A model generated the notes under the pieces. That model had not been told where the DNA came from. It saw only the letters and a program-made list of their open reading frames with translations, and made no database searches. Below, one piece after another: positions 27,000 to 39,910 of a stretch of 64,000 nucleotides of DNA. The stretch covers positions 11,317,984 through 11,381,983 of the forward strand of contig NC_092564.1 in assembly GCF_037975245.1 (NCBI RefSeq), written 5' to 3'. How positions within the stretch are numbered: the first letter of the stretch is position 1; each line of letters starts with the position of its first letter. The translations under genes were made by a program, and so were the position numbers. This DNA comes from Apostichopus japonicus (Eukaryota; Echinodermata; Holothuroidea; Aspidochirotida; Stichopodidae).

Positions 27000-27000
<1 letters not shown>
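24495..27000. other. Mostly unannotatable DNA; contains one small MITE
   Basis: Apart from the element at 24893-25191 there is only AT-rich sequence with G- and C-runs near 25614 and 25789. No coding signal. Confidence 0.5.
24893..25191. mobile_element. Small MITE with CAGGGTTGCCA-type termini
   Basis: The left terminus CAGGGTTGCCAATTTT and the inverse of the right terminus, CAGCGTTGCCAGTTTGG, form imperfect terminal repeats around about 300 bp without a reading frame. The left 40 bp recur near 44436 inside the foldback element (CAGGGTTGCCAGTTTT, then ACGCAATCGGTCAAAT). Flanking octamers do not match convincingly, so the copy is old or its boundary is off by a few bases. CAG-initial termini fit hAT elements. 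Confidence 0.5.

Positions 27001-27055
<55 letters not shown>
27001..27055. repeat. Compound (CA)n-(TA)n microsatellite
   Basis: About 15 CA units then about 12 TA units, followed to 27117 by interrupted TATG/TTTAAA words. Confidence 0.93.
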
Positions 27056-27057
<2 letters not shown>

Positions 27058-27948
27058 GTTTAAATATATGTTTAAATATATATATATATATGTTTAAATA
27101 TACATATATATATCTATACAAATTGAAGTGGTATTCAAATGCCACCTGCACTGACAGTAGTTGTTCGTGATAATCTTGTACTTATAAAAGCAAAGCTTCT
27201 TCATAAATCTTCGTTCTTTCAGTCGTATCAACAAATATCTGATCAGTAGACAACATTAACAGTGATCAGTGCATACTTACTGGCCCGAAATTTGTGGCAA
27301 ACTTGCTTGTTTTCAAAAGTACTTTTCTTGAGATTTTGACTCGGCTGATAATTATTCCCAGACGATGAAGCGTGTTCAATTACACAATTAAAAGTGTATC
27401 GGTGTGCCTGTGGCGACCATTATTTGACATTCTAGCATATATTTGTGAAACTGTACAGATGACATTTAAAGAAGGGAGAGTTCACACAGTATAACGAGAC
27501 GCAGGCTTGAAGTGTTGGTTATGAATCGTTTCACTTTGCATATGAGCAAGCCTGATAAAGCATTATACGTGGGGGGATCTATATCTGCTTGAACGTATAT
27601 ATGCATATATGCTGTCACCAGTGCAATTCCTAACCTTTTCCTGTAGTCCATGTTAAGTGGACGTTATTTAATTGTCGTATAAAAGTGCGTAACCAACCGC
27701 CACTTTCATCTAATTTGCTTCACCAATTATAACAAGCTAAGAAACTTAGCATATCAATTGATATGAGGCGATGTTTCTGTCAGGTCTATTCATATAGCAG
27801 AAGTAACTCAACGCCTCATTGCTGCCTGGCTGGCCTTTCACGTTATGACGTCACAATAAATATGGTCACAGTACTTATCTTCTCGGTGACGTGTTTGCTA
27901 GTCGATTCTGAATATATAATATAGGGAGCGATAAAGATAATTAAACAG

Positions 27949-27949
<1 letters not shown>

Positions 27950-28021
<72 letters not shown>
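27950..28021. repeat. (TA)n microsatellite
   Basis: About 35 TA units with one CATA interruption near 27960. Confidence 0.93.
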
Positions 28022-28025
<4 letters not shown>

Positions 28026-28610
28026 ATATATACATATTCAATTATTCACTATATTTCTTTGCTTCGACAAAACGTCAGTATATAGGCAGGCGATATTGGG
28101 TCTAGACTCGAGTTTGTCATGACACAATGAACGTAGTGAAGTTGAAGAGTAAATTGGAGGGGGGGGGGGGGGGGGGAGAGCGCATAGCGCTAAAGGGGAT
28201 AGAAGTTTCAAATTACGGACCCCAATTATTACACTTTCATACAATTATAAAATAATAAACTAATACTGAAGAACCCGACACGCCATATTTAAATCCCAAT
28301 TACCCTTTACACTGTTGAGATGAAAATCTACCTATTCGTTAAAACGTCTTCTCCGTTTCCTCGTATACCGACGTAACCCAATGGAATGCACGCAATCTTT
28401 GTAAAATTTCATAATGTTATACACTGAATTTCTCAATTTAATAATTTACACCGTGGCAGTTGTTTTGTAGCGCTTACGTCCTACAGATAAATTTTTATTA
28501 CCGTCCTTTTTTTTTCTTATCTTTTTTTGACGCAGAAATAATAATTGTTCAAATCCCTTTTATTGACAATACCGATGAACCATCACAAAATCTCACAGTG
28601 TAATCTATCG

Positions 28611-28624
28611 GTTGCTATGGCAAC
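28611..28624. promoter_or_regulatory. Near-consensus RFX X-box (GTTGCTATGGCAAC)
   Basis: GTTGCTATGGCAAC is a strong match to the animal X-box bound by RFX factors, which control ciliary genes in metazoans. Such sites normally lie within a few hundred bases of a transcription start. No exon was recognised nearby, so a small or spliced gene could be hidden here, or the match may be fortuitous. Confidence 0.45.
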
Positions 28625-28997
28625 GGGCACTAAAGAGGGTAATCGGGTGAGATCCGGGGAATTGCCAAGGAATGACTAGATTTTTGTGTGTGTGTGGAAT
28701 TAGAGAGACCACTCGTGCTCTTCTTGAACTCGTAAATTTGGTTCAAGCATCCATAAATTGAGATAGATTACTTATTTCATATTAAACCTTAGAAATTTTA
28801 AATCCAATCACTAGCCTCAAAGATCAGATTTCATTTTGTCTATAAGAAGCTACTCGCCTCTTCCTTGATTACTGGCATGTATGAAAAGTTTCATTTATTA
28901 TATCATAGCTCCAGTTACTTGGAATTGAATTGAATTGAATTTGTTCCTTGAAACAGAGAGCACGTTTATATATCACTGGTAAAATATGACATTGAAC

Positions 28998-29585
28998 TTA
29001 AAGGACTATTCCGGTGTCAATATATGTGATATAGTAAGAAGGAGAATACAATGTTAAAATGATTTGATTATATATATATTTGCTCCTATATAACTCTATA
29101 GACATAGTAAAGGTATAGGCTAGTTGTTCTTTGTTAACAAATAGTCATAATACCAGGAAATTTATCACAGTAAGGAGTATGTGACGTCATCATGACACAC
29201 GTTCTACAACAGTTGGTAGGGTTTCCTTTCTATAATCTTGTTTATTTGTTGTTCTTGAAATCTGATACAATGGAACTATTCGCTGACGTATTCTGAATTT
29301 CAAGCAACCAAATACGACTAGATTATATTATTCTGTAGCAAATTGAATAAATGGCTGTTAATTATACAGAAAAAAATACAAAGATATTTTCAGGTTAAAA
29401 AAAATACATATATCTCACTCTGTTGTTACTTGTCTACCTCGAGTGAGAACTACAAGTTTTAGAGATCCTGGTGTTCGTGATAATAGCTCGCTATCGGGAT
29501 GTGGTTTTCGTTGCGTTACAGAGTTCAAAATTTACAGCAATTTGATTTCAAACAGTCAAATTTGACCACCGGAATATTACTTTAA
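28998..29585. mobile_element. TTAA-type MITE with AGGACTATTCCGG termini
   Basis: TTAA at 28998-29001 and 29582-29585 flank 580 bp with imperfect terminal inverted repeats: left AGGACTATTCCGGTGTCAA, right (inverted) AGTAATATTCCGGTGGTCAA. There is no reading frame of note. The TTAA duplication suggests a Kolobok or piggyBac-type transposase source, a different family from the copies near 7 and 9 kb. Confidence 0.7.
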
Positions 29586-31071
29586 AGGATATACCGGCAC
29601 TCAGTTTAGGCACAAATTTAAGTTTGATATATGTTGCAGACCGGCCCAGGTTGTATTTTAGTAATACTTCATAGAACTTTGGGGCATGCCCATTTACACA
29701 TCTGAGGGTCGTCATTTAAAGTACCTTCTTAAGAAAAGTCCGTCAAGCTATAGAGCTTTGGCAACGAAAACCAAATGACGTATACCTGATCCACTCGCTC
29801 TCAACTCCAGCCCCGTTGCATCATTGAAAGTGGCTGGACTACTTAGCCTAACACAGAGTTCATCGGGTCAATTCATCAGATGCACCACAAAAACTCAATA
29901 GGCCTATACTGGAAAACATGACATACAATTGTTACAACAAGAAATGGTGTTGAATGTCGTTCAATTGTGATATGTGTTGTTGACGTGAAGTTGTAAGAAG
30001 TTTTGGATAAGTTATTAGAATTGATGAAAACAATTAATTTTAAATTTAACATTGTACTAAGGAGTTGACGATATGTGTCAACATCAATGATGTATACAAA
30101 TAGAAGCCTACATAATCAAGAATTTATTATAATTATAAGCTTAGTTCCGGATCTTTGTCATAATTACTTGACGGGATTTACCGTAATTTTACTCGGTTGC
30201 CGCAAGTAAAATGTTCTGTCGCTTAAACGGGTTCAAATAATCTAAAAAGAAAAAAAGCTCCTTCAAGGTAGAGCATACTTTCTCGTACAAAAACACAAGT
30301 TTGCGTTTTTATGATTTTCACCAAACTTACCGGATGTTACTCAAAGTAGCATTGCAATTGATAAACAAAAGCAAACAACAACAAAACTTTCATATTTTTT
30401 TTTTTTGTCAATTAACAAAACTATGAAAAAATTGAACTACCTTTCGTTGTCAAGACAATTTTTATATTGATAACAGCCTTATCGACCTTAAAGACAAAAA
30501 CCTAAAGGAACTAGAAAAAATGTAACTAAAGTGACCTTTTGCTTCATTAATCAAGCAAATATAATACATCATAGTGTGATTTGAGCATGGTAATACATAT
30601 ACAAATATATGGCATCGATCAAGGAATTAACAATAATTGATTATAATTGAGAATGCTGCTTTAAGGAACCCTGAGTATGCAAATCAGAACATGACGTCAC
30701 TATTGCCAAACTGACACCGTTGAATGTGGCCAATTGCTCCTAAAGATTCCTATTTCCTGGTGTATATTTGGTAAGACTCGTTTTGATAAATGGTTGAGTT
30801 AACACAATCGTAGTCCCGCACTACTCTGTACCATGTACAAATATACGTATACGGTTTAACTATTCAATAATATATATAGTAAAATCGTATACTGTGAACA
30901 ATTTCCCGTAGGTTTACTGCGCAACCATACATTACAACCCACCATTCCGTACCATGTAGACGTATGCGTATAGGTTTAACCACTAACATCCATTCTAACT
31001 CCAAGCGACCTCGTACCATACACAAATCTGTGTATATGTTTAACTAAGCAACCGTATAGGTGTGTCAACTA
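29586..31071. other. Intergenic DNA with a degenerate repeat
   Basis: No gene seen. From about 30829 to 31060 three diverged units share GTACCATGTACAAATATACG-like and GTATA(C/G)GGTTTAAC words, a decayed repeat of roughly 60-120 bp period. Confidence 0.45.
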
Positions 31072-31077
31072 CGCGCG

Positions 31078-31503
31078 TATGGCAAGCCATGTGGGATAAA
31101 AACTCCATAATATATCCGCGTATTAATTGGAATTTACACGCGTATTAATTGGAATATATACGCGTATATATTATTAGCCAATGATATGGCTTAAATATAT
31201 CCGCGTATTAATTCGAATATATACACGTATTAATTCGAATATATACACGTATTAAATAAAATACAGTAGTATGGGGATTAAATCCAATATATGCACGGAT
31301 TAATTAGAATATACACGATAAAACATTTCCGCTCTTGCTGTGTACATATACCAACGATAAATGTTTTGGCGGGCTCGCGAGATCGCTTCATAAAGCGAAA
31401 CTTTATACATGTACAACACATGTATATTTGAATTAATACGTGTATATATTCGAATTAATACGCGGATATAATATGCGGTGTTTGTCCCACATGGCTTGCC
31501 ATA
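31078..31503. mobile_element. MITE with TATGGCAAGCCATG termini, copy 1
   Basis: Terminal inverted repeats of about 50 bp begin TATGGCAAGCCATGTGGGA and include TAATATATCCGCGTATTAAT. CGCGCG occurs immediately outside both ends (31072-31077 and 31504-31509), a 6-bp target duplication. If the adjacent A counts, it could be 7 bp. The interior repeats CGTATTAATTCGAATATATA-like words and a GAAGCGAT/ATCGCTTC stem. The same element lies inverted at 61507-61977. A 6-7-bp duplication does not match the common superfamilies cleanly, so the class is unresolved. Confidence 0.85.
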
Positions 31504-31509
31504 CGCGCG

Positions 31510-32590
31510 AACCTGTAGTGTCCATATTAGCCTTACGGTTTCCATGCACTCGGTGAGTTATGCAAAGTATCCTCGATCGTACATTTATGTATGATAATTA
31601 TGTGACGTATCTTTGGACATTATATACCTCTCCTTTGATTAACTAAACTTCAGCATACCATTCAATTGCACAGTCATACGTATTTATGAATTCTGTACCG
31701 TTAACAGTCGTGTTTTTGTACGTTCAATAAGAATGGAAAATTAATTGAAGGAAATATCGAGTGAATTGGTAAATGAATAAATGAGTTATACCAATTTTTG
31801 CGTGTATATGCTTGTGTGTGTGTAGGGGTAAAAATGGGCTAATTTAATAGCTATTTCTTGCTCAGTTGTGGTTATTATGAAACACACACACACACATGTA
31901 GAAATAGTCTATTTAAATTACATCATAAAACGCAAAATGAGGTACATAGATTTAAATAATTCTATGCTCCACACAACAAGGTCATTTCTTGGATCTATTG
32001 TTTTCTTCCTCTCACTCAGGAAGCCATGATTAATTGTTTTTATTCATTTAAGTTTCACTTGACAATTTATCTTTCTTCTATATTCATTGAACTGGTTCCT
32101 CTCTTCTATACGAGTGAAAACAAACGTCTGTTTCTAGCTGTGAAAGCACATCTTTTCATACGGTTAATAAGCTATAAGTAACTTATTCTTTATAAGAAAA
32201 CTCTAGCCAGGGGATTTCCCTAAGGACGTGTAAATGTCATTATCAGTTCTAACTCTTATTTTTGTGAGATCTTTTGGGTTTTATCTTTTCTTTTTTCTTT
32301 TCCAAGGCATATTGCTGACGTATTACGAGGGGAAGACGAAGGCAATGCGAACATTTTTGTCTTTATTTAACTATATATACCATCAAGGAATTCACCGGTT
32401 GCAAGAATAAATTGTCTTCATATTTGGCTTTTTTATTTTATTTTACATAAACAGCATTTTAAAACAACATTCCAAATAGTTGCATGTATACGACACCAGC
32501 AGAATAAGTGACGTCATGAAAGCGTACAAATAACACGTTTCCCCTTTGAACAATATCTTCTCCATTTCTAATGATAAACAATCAGTCAAA

Positions 32591-32663
<73 letters not shown>

Positions 32664-35351
32664 TATATATATATATCTGTACGACATCCCTGCAGTAGTG
32701 TACCTGTCATGTGTAAATCATTCCATCAACGATTCCATGTCAATATTTCACGAGTCGATACTTAAAACAGGGGAAGATCGGAACCTGACCAAAATGTCGT
32801 AAATGCCCCTGAATATTTCCAACAAAAAGCCTTACGCTAGTTAGGTCTGGTCAATTGTCGAAACCTGTGTCAATAGTAAACTGCATTCCATGTCAATGGA
32901 ACCCACTTTCCTATATACTCTTCAAATATTTGCTGTCCAAGAAAACGTTACGTCACTGGGCGGTTAGAGGCTAGGTCGATGTCCCACCGGGCAAGCTATA
33001 CAACTGTCAAAAATTATGACTGGATGTTTCTCCAAAATATCAACTTGCAAGTTCAATTAGCACGATTGATTTTGTTTTATTTAAATTTATTTGGGGGAGG
33101 GGGCAGGGGCAGGGAAGGGAAGCTGTTGAAATCTGATTATATCCTGATAGTTTATCCATTATCCATATCCATATAACTATTTATATCCACCCCTCGTATT
33201 TATTTTAATCGTAAAAGTGTTAAAATAGTTATGGAAAAGGGAAAAAAGAAACCCTTTCAAATATTCTCAAACTTGTTTATTAATATCTATTGATGCAGAG
33301 ATATTTTCATAACCGTTTAACAGAAAGTTACTCGAGGCAACCTGTATATGACGTTCTTTCTTTGTATTCTATTGTAACGTACACTGACAGCTCCAGTCTC
33401 AATGGATATCCGCGCGGGCATGATTTTCCTCAGTGAATAATATGACTGTATGGAGCCGGGGGGGGGGGGGGGGCGGCGGCCTTTATCAACGACGAACTGC
33501 CGTAGCGGTCACAGCTCCCTACTTACATACTGATAAAATACTTCTACTCACTAAATTCAGCCAATGGCGGGCGTCATTAGTACTCAACTTTTGAAGGATA
33601 GTGGCATTTGGCCATTATTATATAGTATTCGCGGACTCAGTGAATTAGAAGGCGTTTGTCTGTCTCAATTGTAGTATAATTCTTCGCAATGGAAGGTCAC
33701 GTGAGCCTGTCACCATCGTATATATTTCCTCAGCGTATTCGAACGGTGGGGCGGGTTGGGGGGGTCGTCAGTCGCTATATGGCTATGTTAATATTCACTG
33801 TATATATGGCAATATCATTATTTGTGACAGGCTCTCGTCACTTCCCGGCAGGCATCTGTCACAATGCATCATCTCGGTGTTGCGTGAGGTGTCACGCTGT
33901 GTCCTGCTTTATTATTGATGAAACCATAAGTCACACTGTCGACAGTACTTTAGAGACTTGTATAGTTAACTATGTAATACCATACATTCAAAACTCGTCT
34001 CATGAGATTGTACTTGCACTTCTCCCTTCTTCCGTACATGTAATGTTCCATCTTTATCAAGAGATGTTGTTGACATCCACGAGACGTTTACGAGATGAGA
34101 TATCAGTGTATATAATGTAGGCCTACCTATATAAGGCACCGTAGAATCACTATAATGTATCTCTTTACCGCTGTTGTATAATTGCTATTCGTAAATTGTA
34201 TATGTTTTGTCAGCGAGTGTCGTGGTCCAATAATGTGCATGGATGACATATTACGCAAATGTGTGATTTCTTTCTAAATTGTGATATAACTATGTAAACT
34301 TAAATATGATATTGATGAAAACCAAGCAATTCCAAACATGTCATACTATTATTTGTCAGCTGATATGCTCCAGCAAAGCTGTATGCGATATCTACATTGT
34401 ATTTCACAAGAACCCGATCCATACAAACAAGTTTTACATTTATGTACAAATGTGGAACTCTTAAGTAGAAGTTAGCGCTCATGAGAACTTCTCTCCAAGG
34501 CATTTTTGCGGGATCATTTTAATCATTTGCATAATAATGTTAACTTTTGGCTTTATATGGATTTTTTAGTTCTGTAGATTAATGCGAGATGGCAGGCGAT
34601 CCATCAGAGAATACTTTTTACGAGCATAATATATCTTTAAAATGTCACTGATTAGTTACGTACAGATACATGGCAAAGGAATTATTGAGAGCATTAAGGA
34701 ATATGGTTGGTCTACCTAAGGCATAATGTGTTTGTGCTTATTGGTCAAAGACAATTTTAAAGTAATTTTGTGCGTTTCGACAAAGGAATACATCAAACTG
34801 TGCATTTTCAAAAAATGGAACTTCGTTTAAGCTATACTTATCTGACGAACCATAAAAAATTAGAAGGTTTAACCAAGCCAATTTTGCCTACAACGTTTCA
34901 ATAATTAAAGAGATTTATCCGTTGTAGACAGATTTCTTTCATGTATTCGTTACGCCGTGACTCTTGGTTTAAACAAGCCAATCCGGGAACGTATTGAAAT
35001 GCATATTCAGTACCAACGAAGCTCTCCTTTCTCAAAGAACAGCTGGTCGTCGATGCGACTAGCATACTAGCTAGTGATAACAGTAACAAGTGTGCAAGAC
35101 CTAGCCTATATGATCACACTTAGTATCAAAGACCTTTGATCATCTTGTATGTATGTATGTAGGTATGTATGTATATGTGATTTTCCGCAAGCAGGAACTC
35201 GCGAAAGAAGCCATGGAGGTTTGTAGACTCGCAAGCTGACAGAAGTCAATCTGACCGGAGCCAATCAAGCTGACCGAAGCCAATCTTCACAATGTCACTC
35301 TGACTAGACCTAATAGCGTAACTTTATCAAAACTATAGGTCTCTGACTAAT
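31510..35351. other. Intergenic DNA; no confirmed gene
   Basis: Contains a (TA)n tract at 32594-32660, an 18-base G-run near 33459 and AT-rich unique sequence. A 143-codon frame at 33689-34120 carries a hydrophobic stretch after an internal Met but has no recognisable family or splice context, and is left unannotated. CTGACCGGAGCCAATC-like words are reiterated at about 35235-35285. Confidence 0.45.
32594..32660. repeat. (TA)n microsatellite
   Basis: About 33 TA units. Confidence 0.93.
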
Positions 35352-35353
35352 CA

Positions 35354-35407
35354 GTCCACAGGGTGCTAAGGTACACCCCGTGTAACGAAGCATACAGGGG
35401 GCTTCCT
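35354..35407 (+). repeat. 54-bp tandem repeat, unit 1 (split by a hAT insertion)
   Basis: The unit starts GTCCACAGGGTGCTAAGG and ends GGCTTCCT. Units 2 and 3 lie at 37015-37067 and 37068-37117. They directly follow the hAT element at 35408-37006, whose duplicated target GGCTTCCT is the end of this unit. Removing the element restores a continuous three-unit array. Confidence 0.8.
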
Positions 35408-35451
35408 CATAGGCATACGAGGCGGGTGGCAGGGGGAAGACTGCCCCCCAA

Positions 35452-35595
35452 ATTTCCAGAGGACAAGAAATTCGGGCAAAAGTCCTGAAAAATTCGGGCA
35501 GCCTAAGAGGAGAAAAAATATATATATTTTTTTTTCTCCTCTTAGGCTGCCCGAATTTTTCAGGACTTTTGCTCGAATTTCTTGTCCTCTGGAAA
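35452..35595. repeat. Long near-perfect hairpin (about 65-bp arms)
   Basis: ATTTCCAGAGGACAAGAAAT and the following bases up to GAGGAGAAAAAA are repeated in inverted order after a short TATATATA centre, with one visible mismatch (GGGCAAAAG versus GAGCAAAAG). It lies near the left end of the surrounding hAT element. TGCCCGAAT words continue to recur at 35634-35705. Near-identical arms imply recent formation or conversion. Confidence 0.9.
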
Positions 35596-35801
35596 TATAT
35601 ATATATATATATATATATAAATATGCAGTAGCTTGCCCGAATCTTTTTCAAATATTTGCCCGACAATTCCATGATTTTCTTTATTTAGCGGCATGATGCC
35701 CGAATATTTCCGTGTAACACCACCGTAAGCGCAGTTCATCTGGGCTACCACGCTTTTTGCACGATCAATTTTTTTCTAACTAGTAAATTGTATACCTGGA
35801 C

Positions 35802-36443
35802 CAAGGGCGGCGAAACCGGGGGGGGGGGCACGTGCCCCCCACTTTTCCTCAGGTTAAAAATGTGTTTTTTTTCTACATGAAAATTGAGGTGCCTCAAGTT
35901 AGCAAGAGGCCAGGGAACCAGAATGTTCACTCGGGAAGAGCCGTTTCCGGCCATCTGAGGGGTTTGTAAAACCAAAAATTTTATAGTACGCTCCGCGCCA
36001 ACCGATGGTGGCACTCCGCTCAGATAGTCGTGCATACAACTTTGCAAATCCTGGCTAAGCCCGTGACTTTTAATGAATTTCTGTGGGTCAAACTCAAAGC
36101 TATTTCGAATGGAAAATATTTGTTAAGATATTAACAAGAAAAAAACTCTACTTCGGAAGATTCCTACATTAGCAACTAGCATGATTTCACCTCATTTTGT
36201 CTCAAAAGAAAACTTGTTCCTTGTTTCCCAATTTGCGCATTGGATATTGCAGTGCTAGTATGCATATTTTCCTTTGGGGGGGGGGGGCGTTGATGGAGTG
36301 ATGTGTATACACAAATAAGATATTACAATAAGAGTTATAAAGGGTATAAATGTAAGGCTGTATCATTCCAATCGAATTTCTGCAAAGTACCCTTTGATGT
36401 CGGTGCCCAGCCCCCAAGATTAAAAGTGCTTCCGCCGCCCTTG
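35802..36443 (+). mobile_element. Nested hAT-type MITE (exact 8-bp duplication ACCTGGAC)
   Basis: The terminal repeats are CAAGGGCGGCGAAACC (left) and, inverted, CAAGGGCGGCGGAAGC (right). ACCTGGAC flanks both ends (35794-35801, 36444-36451). The element is 642 bp and non-coding. It carries a diverged copy of the shared module at 35931-36028, here 415 bp from the right end rather than 40-65. It is inserted inside the element at 35408-37006 and is therefore younger. Confidence 0.88.
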
Positions 36444-37014
36444 ACCTGGACATACCCGATAATGAGTGTGTATAAGAAACATTTTCTTTTTCATGGATGG
36501 TGGGGGGGGGGTGCCTACAAGCCTAGAAGTACAGGTTTATCATATTCTTTGTTATATTTTATACTTTTTTGTGAGACAAATTGCAGTCTCACCCGACACA
36601 GCGACATTATCCCTCCTACGTGTCGTTGAACAATGTATGTTTTTCTGGAGGTAGCTGAGTACTGTGTTAAAATAATAAATAAGGTAACTAAATAGGAGCT
36701 TAAAAAATATACTGTCCCATTTTTCCCCTTCAAAGTGATGTTACCATTTTTCTCTTTCTTATTTACCAAATTTTGGGGAAGTGTAAGTTTCTAAAACGTG
36801 AGATTATAAAATAAAGAATGTTTAGATGCAACTTGCAAGGCCTCAGAAGTGCCGTTTTCCGGCAATCTGAGAGGCATTGTGTACCAAAAATTTTCTTGTA
36901 CGCTACGCGCCAACCGATGGTGGCGCTCCGCTTAGATAGTGTCACAGGAACTTTCGGGCATAAAAAGTTCTGCCCCCCCCAACTGAAATGGTCCCGTACG
37001 CCTATGGGCTTCCT

Positions 37015-37117
37015 GTCCACAGCGTGCTAAGGTACACCAGGGAACTGAAGCACACATGGGCCAACCAGTCCACAGGTTTCTAAGGTACACCCAGTGTACT
37101 GAAGCATACAGGGGGCA
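37015..37117 (+). repeat. 54-bp tandem repeat, units 2 and 3
   Basis: Both units share GTCCACAG, CTAAGGTACACC and ACTGAAGCA with unit 1 at 35354-35407. They differ from it by scattered substitutions and small indels. Confidence 0.8.
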
Positions 37118-37924
37118 AGTTTTATGAAAATGCTAAAGAGGGGCAATTACCTGGCTCTAATTTGAACATGTATGACCATTTTTCTTAACTTTTATCATTT
37201 TTTTTATATCTGGTACGAAAAACCTTGAATTAAGTAATGAATATTTCAACTCCCTATAGATGTCAAAACAGATGGGTGGCACCTCTAATAAAGTCAGCTT
37301 AAATTTCGTAAACGTGAATAATGTGTAATACGTTTATACAGAACAATGTATACACGGTACCTAACAAAAGTGACAAATAAAATGAATCTTTGGGACGGTG
37401 CATCATGGGTAGGGCCCTATAGTTGCGGTATTATAACATCACAAATGAACACAGGGAGTTTATTTAATAGTAATTAATTAAGAAGAAAACGGCAACAACA
37501 ACCACAACATCGACGTAAACAACCTCGGAAATAAAACCAAAAGCAAAAAAGAAAAAAAGAAAGATATAATGATTCAGCAATCATGGAATTGTGCATGTGT
37601 CCATGGCACTTGATATATTATCAATATCCTTCTTATAAGATTCGTTATCAATCTTTCAAAGTGAAACCAAGTCCCTCTATTCAAATAGATTTACAGTCTA
37701 CTTCTTTGTTTCTGCACAGCTTCTTTTGCACGGTTCTAATTCATTAACAACAACAAAACGTGCCTCGTCGTCTTGTACATGATAAATGAGAACTAACAAA
37801 GGTCTGGTAACAACGGAAATTATTATTTGTACAGCAGCTGTATAGGGCTACGTATAATTCCCCCATCCAGACTATGACGTACTATTGGGCTGTGGGAGCC
37901 GATATATCAACTTCAGGCAACATA

Positions 37925-38118
<194 letters not shown>

Positions 38119-39014
38119 TTATATTCGCGCAATCAACTGCCAGTGACCAATTCGGCAATTTCAATCCGCTGCCCGTTTTAGTCTTTTTTATACTCAAGAT
38201 CTAGAACTATCATATGGCCAAATTTCTTGTATATATTTCTGTCAATTTGTGTTAACCATTTATATTCTAATTCTAACCGTTTGATATTTATAGTACCGAC
38301 ATGCGCCCCAATGGGTATTTCCAGGGCCTTTATACAACCAAACCTTATAGTAAACGAATTAGAAAATGTAATAAAGTTAGTAAAAATCAGAAGCAGGACA
38401 CCGACACCATATTCTTAAGCCGAGAGAAAGCAATCTCCAGGGGAAAAAGGGGGGGGGATTAAAGTTTTAAAAATTTAAAGCAGTTACAAAATTGTTCATT
38501 TTATTTATTTTAAGTTGTCCTAGATAGTCTTATCTTGTATGGTGTAGGGAAATAAAAAGTTTACCCTTAGGCGCATGTGTATTTATAAAGTTTCTAAAAG
38601 AGAGTGAATGTTTGTGTGCATATATGTTTTTTGCCAAGTGTGTTGTTTTGGATCATAATGGTAAACGTCATATTTCCCACTGTAATAAAATACCAATGCT
38701 ATATATGGTCCACAGTAAGGTTAATGAGAAGTCCTCTTTCGAGGATGATGTATTGAAGAATATTTAATTCGTATAGGTTTTCAAAACATGATTTGAAATA
38801 TGGAGCATGAAAGAACTGAAATGGGCCCATGAATTTCTGACATTTATTTTTATGTATATAAACATATAGTATACGTGCCGTATATAGTTAAGAACGTCTC
38901 TGAATGATAGCTTCAAAGTGACGTCAATTTATAGGGCGTGCATCATTCGATGTACCTTCAAGGACTTCTTTCTATGTTGATGCGTAATAGAACGTAATCC
39001 AAATCATTCCATTA

Positions 39015-39017
<3 letters not shown>

Positions 39018-39074
<57 letters not shown>
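39018..39074. repeat. (TA)n microsatellite
   Basis: About 28 TA units with one slip near 39064. Confidence 0.93.
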
Positions 39075-39910
39075 GACTCTAAGTACTCTGCAATATGCAA
39101 CAGACCGGGGTCTTTGAAAGTCTATAGCAAAATATCACCATAGTAACGGTTGGAAAGCAATATAGGCCTACACTTGTGTACATAGTTTTACCGCTTAATT
39201 TGCATCACGTTCGCAATCTATATTTGATTCTCCCCCTCATCTGATACACTATTACGTGGATCACGCGCAAGCCTTTATTTAATCCTGTCAGTAAGAACTA
39301 TTTTAGAAGAGATCAGACAATCTGCGACATTATATAGTAATATGAGATAACAGTAATCCTCATTCACACATGTATATAAGTGGGAATGACGCACGCTTAC
39401 GTTGTCGACTGTGGAACGCCGTTATGATGGCATTTGGGGGATTAGTCCTATAAAGTTTCATCGACAAAGAGACGAAGATTAAATTCAACGTTCCAGGCTA
39501 TTTAAACCATTAATATAACATCGAAAATAAATCAATTGTGTTATTTCAAACATTGAGACAAGTTGACGATGGCGCAATTGAATTCGTTCCTAAGTTTCAA
39601 CAATAGGCGAAGGAAGGCGAGGGTCGGGGAATAGGGTGGAGGCGAGGGTTGAAGTACCCACTATGACATCTGTCAATTGTTTCCACCCTAAAGGTTGATT
39701 ATAAATCCCCTCCCCCTCCCTCCAACACACTCCATAATAACGAATCATCCACACTCAAAACGCTTGTTTCACCTAAGAAACTAGCCATGTGTAAGGTTTA
39801 TCTACGTTCCGATAAGCAATTCGTGGCATTAACTTGTATACTGCCGTGACCTATTCCATTAATTTCTCAGGAGTTTTTTTGCTGAGCTATGAAAAGAGTA
39901 AACCTCGGGT

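Larger units (their letters stand above)
27056..28997. other. Intergenic DNA; no gene seen
   Basis: AT-rich sequence with a long (TA)n at about 27950-28021, an 18-base G-run at 28159-28176 and an X-box at 28611-28624. No supported coding sequence. Confidence 0.5.
35408..37006 (+). mobile_element. hAT-type non-autonomous element with nested insertion (exact 8-bp duplication GGCTTCCT)
   Basis: The termini are CATAGGCATACGAGGCGGG (left) and, inverted, CATAGGCGTACGGGACC (right). GGCTTCCT lies immediately outside both ends (35400-35407 and 37007-37014). An 8-bp duplication with C-A-initial terminal repeats fits hAT. Inside are a long hairpin (35452-35595), a complete second hAT element (35802-36443), and the shared module at 36822-36940, 66 bp from the right end. 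Without the nested element it is about 950 bp and has no transposase frame. Confidence 0.85.

Noticed and set aside
33689-34120. 143-codon frame with a hydrophobic segment and several cysteines
   Set aside because: It could be a small secreted protein, but it has no recognisable family, splice context or repeat-free support, and a frame of this length can arise by chance in 64 kb.
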